From assembly GCF_964656455.1 (NCBI RefSeq), contig NC_135718.1:49662014-49726013 (forward strand): DNA of 64,000 nucleotides, given 5' to 3'. A model generated the notes under the pieces. That model was given only the letters and a program-made list of their open reading frames with translations. It ran no database searches and was not told the origin of the DNA. A program made the translations under genes and the position numbers. Positions 10,336 to 22,394 of the stretch are shown piece by piece (the first letter of the stretch is position 1; the number at the start of each line of letters is the position of its first letter). The DNA is from Halichoerus grypus (Eukaryota; Chordata; Mammalia; Carnivora; Phocidae).

Positions 10336-12407
10336 CCTGACTTGTCAGCCTCAGCTGACACAGAGAAAAGAAACCGAAAAAGGATTAAACTTTGAAATGT
10401 CAACACCAAACCCTGAATGCTCCCTCCCAGGGGGAGATCAACATCAAGTACTGTCTTAGTCTGTAGTGAAGAGAAGCCTGCAAGAAGGCTAAGGACGGGG
10501 CCATGATGGTTCCTGGAGACAATGAAATGTGACTGACTAGCCCCAGACATCCAGGAAACTGCAGAAAATGTTCAAGGTCTGTGTTATGGCTAAGAACACA
10601 ATTTAAAAAACAACTCAACTTCGTATCTTCAACTTAACTTTTGTGTCCCTCAATAAATTAAAGGCAGGGATCAAAACAGAAACAATTTCACCCAAATCCA
10701 CTTTTGTAGGATTAATATTTCAGACAACTAAAAAATCAAAAAGAAGGGAAGAAGGAGGTGAAGAGCTAGAAAAAAAGTCTCTTAACAATGGGAAGGTAGA
10801 AAAATAGGTTGGGTACGCCAGATCACTGCTTTTTATTTAATGTTTCAACATCTCAAATTACCATCTAAAATGCTGCTTTTTTGGTATGAGTACAACTTTC
10901 TCAAAAGGCCTTCTGCTTGGTCTTCACTGTGCACAAAGAAACTGAGTACTTCTTTCAAGTAGCTACCTTATTAAAATAGAAGGACATCCTCACCTCAAAG
11001 CAACTCTCCTCTCGAAAGGGTGTAGACATTTTACTTAGCCATTGGCCTAAACTAATATATCTTTTCATTGGACATCTGAGTAGCTGGCTCTGGTGCTACA
11101 TCATGTGTCCTCCATGATTGTTTTCATAGCAGTGGGGAAGCTCCAGCGCAGGGACTGACCTCCCCTTCCTCTGAGAAGCTGGCATATACGAGCATGCTCT
11201 TTGGTCTCCGTGATAAAACTTTAGAGTGAGGCAGTGTGCTGAGATATGCTCTCTTACAAAATATATTTAGTGGGTTAAGTAAAACTAGTGGGGAAATAGC
11301 CCTCAACACATTCCACTGTAGAAGTGTGATCCATGCCCAAACCATAAGGCTGGGACTGAATCTGGCTATTGTCCTCTACGTAAAATGGCATCAGGAACAA
11401 CGTGGAGACTGGATGGCTATTTCTAGGTAGGGATGCTGCACAAGGGTGTGGTCTCCGAGAAACACTCATACCCTTTCTTGACCCCTTCAACATCTATCTG
11501 AAGGAGAAAGAGGAGGAATGTTAGTATGATTGGCCAAGTTAAAAAACCTTTTCTTCAGTATGGTGCATGCAGCGGGAGTCACTGGACCATACAAGTTAAT
11601 GTGGTCCTTCTAGATTCCTTTCTACCATACTCTTCTGCATAGCCACAGTAACAAGATACATCACTTGGGACACTTCCTCCCACTCTTCAGGGGCTTTCTT
11701 TTCTCCCACGTATCTACATAAGATGGTCCCAGAAGATATGCCTGCCTGCTCATTCCCCACGTACTCATGCCACACAATGGATTACATACTCACATTCTTG
11801 TGCTTTCATCTGCTGCTATGTGGTGTATGAGGCCTTTTCTCACAGCACAGTGGTAAGAATTACAATCTGATTTTGAATTTGGAGTGGATATAGAGAGATG
11901 AGACCTTTTTGGCCTCCTTTTGTTCTAGCATAGACCTTTAAGTTGGCCTACAATGACTAAGATAAAGAAGTCTTCTGTGGAATCCATACTAACCCATACT
12001 AGTATTTTTATTGGGGCATGTCCCTAAAGTCCCTGGCTAGTATTAAAGTCTTATCCCACCATTTTTCAGTCTCTGTGCATACATTTAACTTGGCATTTTG
12101 TAGGAAACAGTGACTAGCAGACTCTGGGATTCACCTATTATGGTCCTGGGGTTAAACAGCATTTTAGGACCATCAGAATTTCATAGCAATCCATTATCAC
12201 CAATATATATTCTGTTTTTCACTTATAACTAAGGGATTTTCACACCGGATGAGAAGCTAATGTCCTTTGACACCATCACTTACCTCAGTTCTACAATGTT
12301 CACCAATTCTGATGGCCACAGATGTATCAAAGGTCAGCAAGCAGTTTTAGGTTCTAGGAGACCAACTTTTGTATGAACAAAATCACTCTCTCTTGCAGAC
12401 TTCATCT
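10336..12407. other. Unassigned DNA, about 2 kb
   Basis: No repeat family was firmly recognised. Several open frames occur on both strands at 11124-11493, none above 73 codons and none with a domain. The text has the even, decayed look of an old transposon or retroelement interior (for example on the minus strand around 11100-12400), but nothing diagnostic such as a reverse transcriptase motif could be read. Confidence 0.35.
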
Positions 12408-12425
12408 AAAATTGATTTTGATATA

Positions 12426-12630
12426 GGGCACCTGGGTGACCCAGTTGGTTAAATGTCTGGCTCTTGGTTTCGCCTCAGGTCATGATCTCAGGGTCCTGGG
12501 ATTGAGCCGTGTGTGGAGCTCTGTGCTCAGTGGGGTGTCTGCTTGAGATTCTCTCTCTCCCTCTCCCTCTGCCCCTCCCCCTTGTACTCTCTCTCTCTGT
12601 GTCTCTCAAATAAATAAATCTTAAAAAAAT
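12426..12630 (+). mobile_element. CAN-SINE with perfect 15-bp target duplication
   Basis: It has the head GGGCACCTGGGTGACCCAGT, the B-box region CTGGGATTGAGCCGTG, a long CT tract and an AAATAAATCTTAAAAAAAT tail. The target AAAATTGATTTTGAT occurs at 12408-12422 and again, unchanged, at 12631-12645. The body differs from the commonest subfamily here (TGTGGAGCTCTGTGCTCAGT), so it is an older subfamily, but the target copies are still identical. Confidence 0.95.
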
Positions 12631-12645
12631 AAAATTGATTTTGAT

Positions 12646-13410
12646 GGGAAGCTGGGCAACATGACCTCTACTGGCCTTTCCAACCCTGGCATTGTAGGAT
12701 AAGGAAGTCATAGTCCAAGCTAAAACTGTTCACTCCTCATGGCTGCTCTCCCAAACCACAAGAAAAAAGAGGGCAGAAATACAACTTGGCCTCAGCTATA
12801 CCAGATCCCCGCCCTGGATTCTCCATGAAGGAGAAACACATGTGAAAACTCCACCCAAATTGTCCTTCTCTCAACATCTCGACCCCTCTTCCTGTGGCTG
12901 TGAAACATCAGAATTTGTTCTTCTCAGCATCTGAGATCTCTGCAAAGCCAGGAGATTACAAATAGCCCTGGAAGTTTCCACAAAAGTCTACTCCGTCGCT
13001 GAGCACAACGAGGAAATCCACACATCTGGCCCAGGGAAAGGAAATGGAAAATACAAATGAAAGAGAAGCCAAAGTCATGGGAGATGAGAACAGCTTGCCT
13101 CTCACTGAGTGAATGCAGACCAAAATCACCCTAAAGTCTCACTGGGTCATTTTTTTCTTTCTGCTTAAAGGAACACATGGGTTTTTTAAAATGATTATTC
13201 ACCATTTCTAGTTTTCAGTTTGTTTGCCTGATTTAGGATGGCCAGGTTGGGACAAACAATAATGCAGCCTCAGAGTGACCAAAATCTACCTTTTGTGGGG
13301 TCTGTGTTAAACAACAGGAAAATACATAGTAAAGACACTGCTTTTTTAACAATGGAAGCAACATAATGAATGGCTCTTACAGACAATTTTGTCATTCAGT
13401 AGGCCAATGG
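12646..13410. other. Unassigned DNA
   Basis: No repeat, exon or RNA gene was recognised. Composition is ordinary and slightly purine-rich. Confidence 0.45.
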
Positions 13411-13422
13411 AGATCAGATTCC

Positions 13423-13628
13423 TTTTTTTTTTAAAGATTATTTATTTATTTATTTATTTGACCGAGAGAGACACAGCGAGAGAGGGAACACAAGCAGGGG
13501 GAGTGGGAGAGGGAGAAGCAGACTCTCCGCTGAGCAGGGAGCCTGATGAGGGGCTTGATCCCAGGACCCTGGGATCATGACCTGAGCCGAAGGCAGATGC
13601 TTAACGACTGCGCCACCCAGGCGCCCCT
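13423..13628 (-). mobile_element. CAN-SINE, reverse orientation
   Basis: Reading plus strand, it starts with the T-rich tail and (ATTT)n, passes the GAGAGGGAACACAAGCAGGG tract and ends with GAGCCGAAGGCAGATGCTTA and CACCCAGGCGCCCC, the complement of the tRNA-Lys head. The target AGATCAGATTCC is present at 13411-13422 and 13629-13640. The sequence is close to the major arctoid subfamily. Confidence 0.97.
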
Positions 13629-13870
13629 AGATCAGATTCCTTAATACAATAACCCAACCACCAATCTTTTGTATATCTTTCTCCTCCATCTTACACCTGA
13701 TTCATCCTAAAAATTGTTATATACACCAAATCAAAGCATTCAAAATGGATATTATGGATTTAGCTTCATACTAAATGTCACTGGCAGCCCCTGAATATGG
13801 TTTCAAAATAACTTATTAATGAACCAGTTGTTGTGTAAGCCAAGAATAGTAGAATATAAATAGGAAGATG

Positions 13871-13990
13871 TGATTTTCAATTCAGACTGTAACTAATTGC
13901 CTGTGTGACTTTAAGAAGTCCCTGAACCTTTGTGAACCTTCATTACATTTCTTATTTTTAAAAAGAGTTTTGAGGATAAAATGTTAAGTA
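13871..13990 (+). repeat. MIR fragment
   Basis: CTAATTGCCTGTGTGACTTTAAG AAGTCCCTGAACC, then CTTATTTTTAAAAAGAG and TTGAGGATAAAATGTTAAGTA, follows the MIR core and 3' part ('ctgtgtgaccttgggcaagtcactt...ttgtgaggattaaatgag'). MIR is an ancient tRNA-derived SINE. No activity is expected. Confidence 0.6.
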
Positions 13991-14899
13991 TTATACAAAT
14001 GTGGAATGTGTATTACTTTTTTCTCATACAATACTATATTTTTATCTTTGACTCACTTATACTAAATGCACTGAATGTCAGTTGTGAACACCAGGGCCCT
14101 TAATCAGCCAGTTGGGTTCTAATTTACTAAAGGAATTTCTGGAATCTGTGTACCCAACTGCTGAGCTATAGTCAAAATCCATGTTATCTTCTATTTAAAA
14201 CATAAATTTTTTAGTTTCTACAGGAAAAAAATTTACAAATGCATAAATTTATGTTTTAAACCTAGTATAAAACATGCTGTTGTGGTTATCAGTTTATCCA
14301 TCCCGTATGATTTATTCATAAACAGTGTAAGACTAGATAATCCATAACATGGCAAACAAATGTGCCCTGGTTTTGTTCAAATCATTCCTCTAAGCAGATG
14401 CTTATCATAGCTACCTCAAAGTAAAACAGATGTTCCACTGTTGAAAATCTTGGGAATATATGTTAGGAGAAGACTGTGTATGTTGTGAAAGCCACAATAG
14501 AGTAGAGGCCTTGGAGCTCTCTTTGAATTCATATATACTTTAGCTGTGAGACTTCACTAAACATATACAAGAAACTCTTTAGTTGACAACTAAAGAGACA
14601 AGTCTTGACTATTCCATGTCAGCATGACCAAATCTGATGTGGCAGAGTCCCAACAAATCTACGTATATAAAGGGCAGCTGATTTAGCCTGATTGAAAGAT
14701 TCAATGTGTCCAACTGACTGATCAGTCCTGCAAAGACATTATGGGTTTCTGACCAGTGGGGAAGTCTGGTCACTGATGATGACTATCTTTTAACTGTTTT
14801 TTAGAAACATTCCTCCCCACTCCAGAGACCTTTAAATGTGTATAATGTAATATTATTTATCATTAATATTAATATCATTAATATCTATACTTACCATCT
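13991..14899. other. Unassigned AT-rich DNA with one perfect hairpin
   Basis: No repeat was recognised. It is AT-rich with several A and T runs. A perfect 10-bp inverted repeat with a 3-base loop lies at 14575-14597 (CTCTTTAGTT GAC AACTAAAGAG). No exon is visible. Confidence 0.45.
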
Positions 14900-15165
14900 T
14901 ATTCAGGGACCACCATAAGCCAGGTACTGTAAGGAACATGAGATTCAAATATATAAAAGTGCAAACCCTGCTCACACAAAGCACACTGTCAAGTAGAGAA
15001 GTTACATGACATAATGGAAATACCTCCATATTAGCAACTGGGAATCCTAAGATATAACCCCATCAGAGTGCCTAAAACTTAGTGGTTACTTGATAAATGT
15101 GTGTTTATTCAGTGAATGAAAGAAAATATAAATAAATGAATGGATTAATGAATGGGTGAATGAGT
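14900..15165. repeat. Two short L2-tail-like pieces in opposite orientation
   Basis: ATAAGCCAGGTACTGTAAGG (near 14915) reads like a reversed L2 tail. GTGCCTAAAACTTAGTGGTT then ACTTGATAAATGTGTG (near 15068) reads like a forward tail with its run of GAATGAATGG units. Both are weak. The GAATG/AATGAATGG run at 15120-15165 is the usual L2 end repeat. Confidence 0.4.
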
Positions 15166-15179
15166 GAAACAAAACATGA

Positions 15180-15538
15180 AACCTTTGTTGCTAACTCATC
15201 AAATTATGTTTCTTACCTGTTTAAAGGCCCTTCTCCCTGGGCATTCTAATAACACTTTAATTAAATACAAACTCCTGCTCTCATTTAAAAAAAAATTGTT
15301 TTCTTTTCTGGACCCTGCATCTCTCTCCATTCTGGTCTCACACGATTTTTCTGCTGGCCTACTACACTCCCACTATACTGGCTTTATTTTAGATCCTCTA
15401 CTTAATACCTCTGTGCCAGCTCTCCTGCCTTTTATGCTCTCTGATCTCATCTTTACGTGCCTTACATCTTTTGTCATTCAGTGCTCATCTTACATTTCAC
15501 ATCATCTGTCTACTAAAGGAGTTGGAGTAGACAATTTC
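15180..15538 (+). repeat. L2 fragment (end of ORF2 and start of 3' region)
   Basis: AAATACAAACTCCTGCTCTC, GGACCCTGCATCTCTCTCCA, CACTATACTGGCTTTATTTT and CTTACATCTTTTGTCATTCA align in order with the L2 segment 'aaatccaaactccttagcctg...ggccctgcacgatctggcc...cacactggccttctttc'. A 125-codon open frame crosses it and is a decayed L2 product read by chance, not a gene. Confidence 0.6.
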
Positions 15539-15539
15539 T

Positions 15540-16450
15540 AACCTGATAGTATTTCAGTGACTGTCAAACATTTGGGGGCAGCAGAAACAGGTAGGTGATT
15601 ACCTCTTTTGTTTAAAAAAGAGTTAAGGGGCCCATATGGCCTCCCCATATCCCCTCTACAAGAGGATGGCCTTGAGGTCCTCACCCAGAACCTCAGGGCT
15701 TCTTATCATTTATTATATTCTGCACCCAAACTGAATGCTACTCCAGACTTATATATATTTGAAGAAGTGGAATAGGCAAACCAGTTGGCTTAAGCTATGT
15801 CATAAGATACCACCCACTCTATCACCACTTTGATGATCCATCTGATAAGTCACTTCTGAGCTGGATAGGGCTAGAATCCTCATCTGTATTTCCAATCTTT
15901 CCAGTTTCCCTCTCTATAACCATTCGTATTATACCCTGTCAATCAAGCAATGAAGAAAATAGGGGTAGATTTTGGAGATAGATTATCCCTCTGCAGAAAA
16001 GCTTTACAGCGGGTAAGGAAAGAGTACTAGGAGAAGCATCTACTGATTAACATAGTCTGCATGTGGCACTGTTCAAAGAAAAACTGAAAAGTCTATCTGA
16101 TAGTCTAGATTATTCAGAATATTCAGTTGTCAGTGAAAGTATATAAAACTCAATTCAGAAGATTCATACAGAGGAATGCTTCCTCCTCAACATACCAGAT
16201 TAAGTGACATGACTTCAAACTTCAAGATTAAGCTCCTATTAAATTATAGTGGGACAGAAGCAAAGAACAATCCACAAAGCCTGCCTGTTGGTACTAGGCT
16301 AGAACTAGTCCTATTCAAAGAGGAGTATATAGAAACACATATATACACCTGCCATTATGGAGTCTGTAAAAAAAAGACAACAATAACACTTAGGAAAGGA
16401 AATCTTCCTTACTGATCTGGGTAAAGATGACATACTTGAAAGTTGATTTC
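15540..16450. other. Unassigned DNA
   Basis: No family was recognised. The right part becomes A-rich and may already be old L1 sequence. No exon is visible. Confidence 0.4.
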
Positions 16451-19415
16451 TACATGAGACAGAAAAAAGATTTAAAACACATCTATTTGCTATCCAAAAA
16501 TATAGAAAAAAAATCACTCTGTTAAAAAGGATCAGATTGTCAAAAAAGAGCTTGTTCTCAAATGAACAAAGAGATGATAAGGAAGCTGGCTGAATTAAGA
16601 AAGTACCTAAAGACACCCAAAACACAGTGGTAAAATGATAATCCATATTGGAGGAAATAAAACAGGAGTGACACCATAAAACATTAAATGAATAATGTAG
16701 AAAAAAATTTTGAAAATATTTCCCAATATTTAGAGGAGAAAAAGAAATAAGGAGAAGATGAAAGACATGGAAGACAATTTAGATCTAAGTAAAGAGAGTG
16801 TTACTGAGACGGAAATCCAAACAACAGAGAATTTATCATCAAAAAACTTATAAAACTTATAAAAACTTATAAGTAAAAGGGCTTAGGAAGAACTAAATAA
16901 CATAAAAATTTAAATGACCAGGTATCAAGGAAGTTTCATTTCATCTTAAATTTCAATGGTAAATTTAAAGTCTTAAAAAAATCAAAAGAGGAATAAAAGC
17001 TTATCTCTAAAGTAGCAAAAATAAGGCGACCTCACCCTTCTTTGCAAAATCAAATGTCAGAAGACAATGAAACAATTTGTACAGAGTAGTGACTGGAGAA
17101 GTTTGTAACCTGAGAGATTTATATCCAGGTTGTTCATGTGAAAAGTTGGCAGAAAGACATTTTGCTAAGCTTAAAATCATGAAAGATAAATCATTCATGT
17201 TCCCTTCCTGAGAAAGCACAAAAAAATGAATACCTGTCAACCAATAAAGAGAAATCAAGAACTCAAGACTCTAACACTTAAAGTATAAAAGAAATGGCAA
17301 AGAACTTTGAAACCAATTAATTTTTAGGATCAAATATGATGAACTGTCACATGGGCACACAATTAAATTCAAAGTTTGAAAAGATGTTGTATATGCAAAA
17401 TAAATCAGAACTTCATGATAAAATGTTGATATCATAATGCCAGATAAAAGGAGTAACTGGTAAATATAGAAAAGGAGAAAGTCAGGTTAAGCCCAGATAA
17501 TTTAAATTCCTCATTAGGAACTTGTTCTTGAATTGGATAGACAAATATAGTTTCAATATGCATTTGATAAGCAAAAGAATCACCACGAGTAAAATCAATG
17601 AAAGGATTTCAATCTTACAAATCTCTACATAAGATGAAAACAAAGCCTAGAATAAAAAGGTAAAAAGCAAGAGAACATTAGAAAAGGTGAAAAATTCAAC
17701 CCAAACAAATGTTATAGCAATAGATTTAAATGCCATAAATATTTGTAACAATTTGTGTTGGAAAATCAAATGATACAGATCACTAAAAACGTTTAAATAA
17801 AATTTAAAATTGAAATAATTGTATAGGGAAAGTCTTGCAGAAGGCAATACAAGAAACAACATTTCAAGCAGAAAGCAACAGCCTGGAAAAAGAAGATAAT
17901 ATTTTGTGCCAATAAAAGAAACCCAACGCAGAGAAGATATAATGGATACATAACTTATGTGGTAGATAATATAATCATCAAACACCAAAATATATACTCC
18001 AAAAAGTACCAGAAACAATGAGTTGAGAAACATCATACAATTGTCAGCCTATGATAGGTTAAATGACTATTAAAAGGAATGAAACCTTTGAATAATATAA
18101 ATGTGAATAAATATATAAACTTACATACATACACACACATATCCTTATACTCTTCAAAAAGAAAATATAAGCTTTCTTCTAACACCCATATGGCATTTAA
18201 AATTTGACCATTTGCTCAATATGTTTGATAAGGTTTTAAAGAAAAAAAATTCTCAAATATCAATGTAATAAAACTAGAATTACAATTAAAAATTTTAGCA
18301 AAGTTGAAATAAAATTGGAGATTTCCTAAAATAATTAGACCAAAGAGTATAAATAGAATTATAACTGCAACCTACTTTAGAAATAATGAAAATAAGTATA
18401 TTCATGTCAAAGCTTACGGAATATAGATACAGCAGAAAAAAACATATAAAGCTGTGAATAAACAGGAATAACTAAAATGAATTAAACAATCAGCCAAAGG
18501 AGTCATAAAGTAAAAGAATACACACAAGAAGAGGCTGAAGGAAGAAAAAGAGCATATAAGTAGAAATTACAAAAAGCAGAAAATATTAAAACTGGTTCTG
18601 GCAAACCAAAAAATGAGAGAAACCTAGAGTCTTATTTGAAATAAAAATTTAAGTAGAAATTAAAATAGAAATACACAAACAGATACAGGAATTTTTCAAA
18701 GCACAAACATATAAACAGAATTTTCCATCTCTCAAACAGGTGAAGTTAGAGAAATAACACTTAGTACTGGCTAGAGAATGGTTATCCTACCATTGAAATA
18801 TAAACTGGAAATACCATATTTAGATAGAAATGCTTCACTATGTATCAAGTATCTTAAAAATATTCATACTTTTGCTCGGTAATTACATGTTAATTTATGC
18901 TGTGAGAGATATTAACATTTTTTTTTTTTTAAGATTTTATTTATTTGACAGAGAGAGCACAAGCAGAGGGAGAGAGAGGGAGAAGCAGGCTCCCTGCTGA
19001 GCAAGGAACCCGATGTGGGACTCGATCCCAGAACCCTGGGATCATGACCTGGGCCGAAGGCAGCCGCTTAACCGACTGAGCCACCCAGGCGTCCCGAGAT
19101 ATTAACATTTTTGATGATTTATGTTTTTATAGTACCTCCATATCTTGGGACATTAAGGAGCTGTTAAAAAATTGCTTTTGAAGATTATTTAATGACATGG
19201 TAAATCCACCCTATAATGTCTGGAATAAAGGCAAATGATATAAAACTAGATATACAGTGTGAGTCCCATTTAGTGAAAAGCAAAACTTAGACAACACACT
19301 GAAATGTTAACTATAATTATTACTGGTTACTTAAATATTTTCTAGACATTTTTCTATAGTTACCAAAACTATGATAATAAGCATGAATTCTTCTACAAAA
19401 ATTAAATATAAAAGA
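16451..19415 (+). repeat. Decayed L1 (L1M/HAL1-like), interrupted by a SINE
   Basis: The plus strand is A-rich throughout, as in old L1. AATGTCAGAAGACAATGAAAC AATTTGTACAG and TGAGAGATTTATATCCAGGT match the L1M/HAL1 'gccagaagacaatggaacaatatcttc...' section. The right end (19140-19410) follows the L1ME 3' end: AGGAGCTGTTAAAAAATTGC, TATTTAATGACATGGTAAATCC, TATACAGTGTGAGTCCCATT. All frames are broken. It may comprise more than one element. A short AAAACTTAT-type tandem repeat lies at 16841-16872. Confidence 0.6.
18921..19095 (-). mobile_element. CAN-SINE inside the L1 3' end
   Basis: It has T-run, AAGATTTTATTTATTTGACAG, AGAGGGAGAAGCAGGCTCCC, and ends in GAGCCACCCAGGCGTCCC. The flanking text GAGATATTAACATTTTT is repeated at 18906-18920 and 19096-19112, so the target is L1-derived. 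The body is shorter than most because the tail and CT tract are reduced. Confidence 0.95.
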
Positions 19416-19491
19416 TTTCTTGCCAAGATGGCACTGTGGATTTATATATTCAAAACCTCTTCCTCAAAATACCACAAAAAAGGCAATTTTA

Positions 19492-19685
19492 TTTTATTTT
19501 ATTTTTTAAAGATTTATTTATTTATTTGACAGAGAACGAGAGAGCGCACAAGCAGGGGGAGCAGGAGAGGGAGAAGCAGACTTCCTGCGGGGCAGGGAGC
19601 CCAATGTGGGCTCTATTCCAGGACCCTCGGATCATGACTAGAGCTGAAGGCAGACACTTAACCGACTGAGCCACCCAGGTGCCCC
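19492..19685 (-). mobile_element. CAN-SINE, reverse orientation
   Basis: It opens with (ATTTT)n and AAAGATTTATTTATTTATTTG, has AGCAGGGGGAGCAGGAGAGG and closes with GAGCCACCCAGGTGCCCC. The target appears as AAAAAGGCAATTTTA on the left and AAAAAGCAATTTTA on the right, one base different. Some head positions differ from the major subfamily (CTCTATTCCAGGACCCTCGG). Confidence 0.95.
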
Positions 19686-20188
19686 AAAAAGCAATTTTAG
19701 TTGACTTTTCAAAAATTAGAAGTTGTATCTATACCCAATACAAGGTAAGTTTCTCCATACACCACAAAATTACTGAAACAGCAAGCAGCAAATGCTGGAA
19801 CTATGGTATTGTTGAATTCTAAGTATAGAAATAGACAAAGACAGTAAGAAGTTTATTGAGAACTAAACTTTGACTCAGAATCACAAGCCAGACTCAGAGC
19901 ATAAAACTGGCATCTAATAGGATTTCCCAACCTGTAGGGAAAAATACTGAGAAAGATAGGGCTGTGGATTGTATCAAACCATGTATATGTGTGACAGGAA
20001 GGAACAAAGCAAGTCACAGAGATCAGATTTATGATAAGCTGCTAAGTACTGAATCTGCAATATCCCTAATACCAACCACTATGGAACAGGAATCCCAGCC
20101 CACTAACATAAAATCTGTTTCTGGTTTGAGATTCTCAGAGAGCCACATGGTAGCTAGTGCAAATCAGCCAAGTATGACAGATAAAAGG

Positions 20189-20400
20189 TTTTTTTTTAGA
20201 TTTTATTTATTTGTTTGTTTGTTTGTTTATTTGATAGAGAGAGAGAGAGCACAAGCAGGGGGAGCAGCAGACAGAGTGACAGGGAGAATCAGGCTCTCCG
20301 CTGAGCAAGGATCCAGATGTGGAGCTTGATCCCAGGACACTGGGATCATGATCTGAGCTGAAGGCAGACACTTAACCGACTGAGCCACCCAGGCACACCT
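20189..20400 (-). mobile_element. CAN-SINE, reverse orientation
   Basis: The tail is a T-run then TTTATTTGTTTGTTTGTTTG, so the (ATTT)n has become (GTTT)n in part. The body carries AGCACAAGCAGGGGGAGCAG and ends GAGCCACCCAGGCACACCT. A clean target duplication could not be read. CpG sites of the consensus are mostly decayed (AGCTTGATCCCAGGACACTG). Confidence 0.93.
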
Positions 20401-20596
20401 AGATATTTAAAGATTTTTTAAAAGATAACTTCCATTTTAGATCAGACAGAAAACTAAAATTCAAAATCAGTAAGGAAAAACAGGACAAGAAAGATATTCA
20501 ACAAAATCAACATCAAGAGGATGATTTAACTCCTGAAAAAAAATGTACGTAATACCCTCTAGGTCCATCCGTGTTGTCATGGATGACAAGATTTCA

Positions 20597-20672
20597 TTTT
20601 TTTAAAGAGTTTATTTATTTATTTAAGAGAGAGAGTGTGGGGGGAGGGGCAGAGGGGGAGAGAAAATCATAT
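20597..20672 (-). mobile_element. Truncated CAN-SINE (tail and CT tract only)
   Basis: TTTTTTTAAAGAGTTTATTT ATTTATTTAAGAGAGAGAG, then TGGGGGGAGGGGCAGAGGG, matches the 3' half of the older CAN-SINE type in reverse. The tRNA-like head is missing, and L2 sequence follows instead. It may be 5'-truncated at insertion or deleted later. Confidence 0.7.
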
Positions 20673-20689
20673 AAAAGGAAAAAGTGGTG

Positions 20690-21380
20690 GTGGAGTGAGA
20701 ATATTTTGGGGTGCTACCTGAAATAGGGTAGTCAGGAAGACCTTTGTGTAGAGACCTGAATGAAGTAGCATAGCAACACATGTAAATGTCAGGCAGATGA
20801 GCCTGTGGCAGATGTGCAAAGGCCCTGAGGCAACATCAAGTGATCCAAAGAAAGGGAGGAAAAGACTACCCTAAAATAGGATCAGAGAGGTAACAGGGAT
20901 TCAAGGGGTTCAAGGCAAGGAGGAAGGCCATGGCGGAGACTGTGGATTTTACTCTGAAAGAAATGGGAAGACTTTGGCAGCTTTTGAGCAGAGGAGCAAC
21001 ATGATTTGATTTACATATTTAAAGGACCATTCTCACTGCTGGTGAGTAATGACAAGAAGCGTTTAACTGAGTGGAAATTTTTCTGACTTCCACCGGAAGT
21101 TCTGGCTGTAACAGCAGACCACAATTATGGTGTTGTTGTTGAAGTGGTTCCAATAGCCAGATTCAAGCTATATTTTGAAGGCAAAGCCAACTGGACACAT
21201 AGATAAATTGCATACCAGTGTGAGAAAAAAGTAAGGAGTTAAAGATGACTCTGAAGTTTTTGACCCAAGGGACAGAAAGAAGAGTGTCATCATTTTCTAA
21301 GAAGAGGAAGACCGTGCAAGAAGCAAGTTTGGGAGTTGAAGAAAACCAAAAATGCACGTTTGTTTTTAGCATACTTCATA
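20690..21380 (-). repeat. L2 element, reverse orientation
   Basis: In plus-strand order the blocks are CCTTTGTGTAGAGACCTGAATG, TGTGCAAAGGCCCTGAGGCA, ATCAGAGAGGTAACAGGG, GGAGACTGTGGATTTTACTC, GAGCAGAGGAGCAACATGAT and CTATATTTTGAAGGCAAAGCC. These are reverse complements of the L2 3' UTR and the end of its reverse transcriptase frame. The copy is long for L2 (about 700 bp) and keeps a readable fragment of the frame. Confidence 0.75.
21163..21372 (-). pseudogene. Decayed L2 reverse-transcriptase C-terminal fragment
   Basis: Read on the minus strand, a 69-codon open frame ends in a stretch with KNFRVIFNSLLF and SSWLCLQNI, spaced as in the C-terminal part of L2 ORF2 (family pattern KN-x-x-VI-x-x-S-L, then WL-x-LQNI). 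It lacks the catalytic reverse transcriptase core, which would lie further 5' on the minus strand and is absent. The open frame is what remains after decay; it has no start context and is not a working gene. Confidence 0.6.
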
Positions 21381-21419
21381 GAGTTACAAAAATGTGCCAG
21401 GTGCGAGGGTCTGAGTGAA

Positions 21420-22394
21420 CCCTCCCAAATGTTCAAAGAATATCAAACAGATCATATTTGTAACTACATGCCAATAAATTAAAAACCAACAATAAAAAGA
21501 CAGGAAAGACATGATGATTTAGAGACAAAGAAAAAAGCAAACTCCTAAATGATTAATGGGCAGAGAGGAAATTGCCATGTGAATTACAAAATCTCTAGAC
21601 CTACAAATGTCAAAGATTTGCTGCAAAACTTTTGGGATGCAGTTAAAGCAATACTTAGAAACAGGTAGACAAAGTGAATTTATTTTAAGTTTAAAAGACT
21701 GAAATAAGTTAACTGCAAATCAGGAAAATAACTGAGTAAGCCCACAGAAAGTAAAAGGAAAGAAGAGCCAAAATTAATAACTAGAAAAATATAAAAAACA
21801 AATCAACAAAAGATAATTCTTTAAAGGAATAATGAAACATATAAACATCTAACATGAATCATTAAGAAATTAAGAACACAGACATAATTAAGAATGAAAA
21901 TAATAGAAGATATTAGCAAAAAAGAAAAAAAAAAAAAGCCTGGATACACTGAGTGTTGCGAAGGACAGAAGAGAAACAAGAACTCTCAAAACACTTTGGG
22001 TTGGCAATGACTGCAGCCACTTTGGAAAGCCATTTGGAAATAAATAATAAGATAGTTCTAAAAATACCAATTTTAGGTATATAGCCTAAAAAAACAAAAG
22101 CCAAAACACACAAACATTAAACCTCACGCATTGCTGCCACAGGATGGATATATATGGGTATGCATTACAGCTTTGTCACAACAGCAAAAATTTGAAAATG
22201 ATGGACAAGAATGCATCAATAAAGTTATATTAGTATTATGGAACACTGCCCAGCAGTTAAAATGAATGACCTCTGTATACACATCAACATGCATAGTTCT
22301 CAAAAACACAATGTTGATCAAATAAAAACATATTGTCAAAAGATACAGAAATAATTTTTAAAGATACTAAAACAATGTTCCACACTATCTGTGG

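Larger units (their letters stand above)
19420..20590 (+). repeat. Probable start of a second L1 (5' region), interrupted by two SINEs
   Basis: TTGCCAAGATGGCACTGTGGA followed by CAAAACCTCTTCCTCAAAAT and ACCACAAAAAAGGCAATTTTA resembles the opening of an L1 5' region ('...aagatggcggcatag...'). The rest, up to about 20590, is A-rich and includes TTCAAAATCAGTAAGGAAAAAC and ATTCAACAAAATCAACATC. No frame is intact. The subfamily is not clear; the call is an inference from position and the opening phrase. Confidence 0.4.

Noticed and set aside
11100..12400. Possible retroelement interior on the minus strand
   Set aside because: The text looks old and even, but no reverse transcriptase, integrase or primer-binding-site wording could be read, so no family was assigned.
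12475..12711. Arg/Gly-rich open frames such as the one here and at 13389-13580, 19436-19669 and 43704-43964
   Set aside because: They are CAN-SINE CT/GA tracts read as protein.
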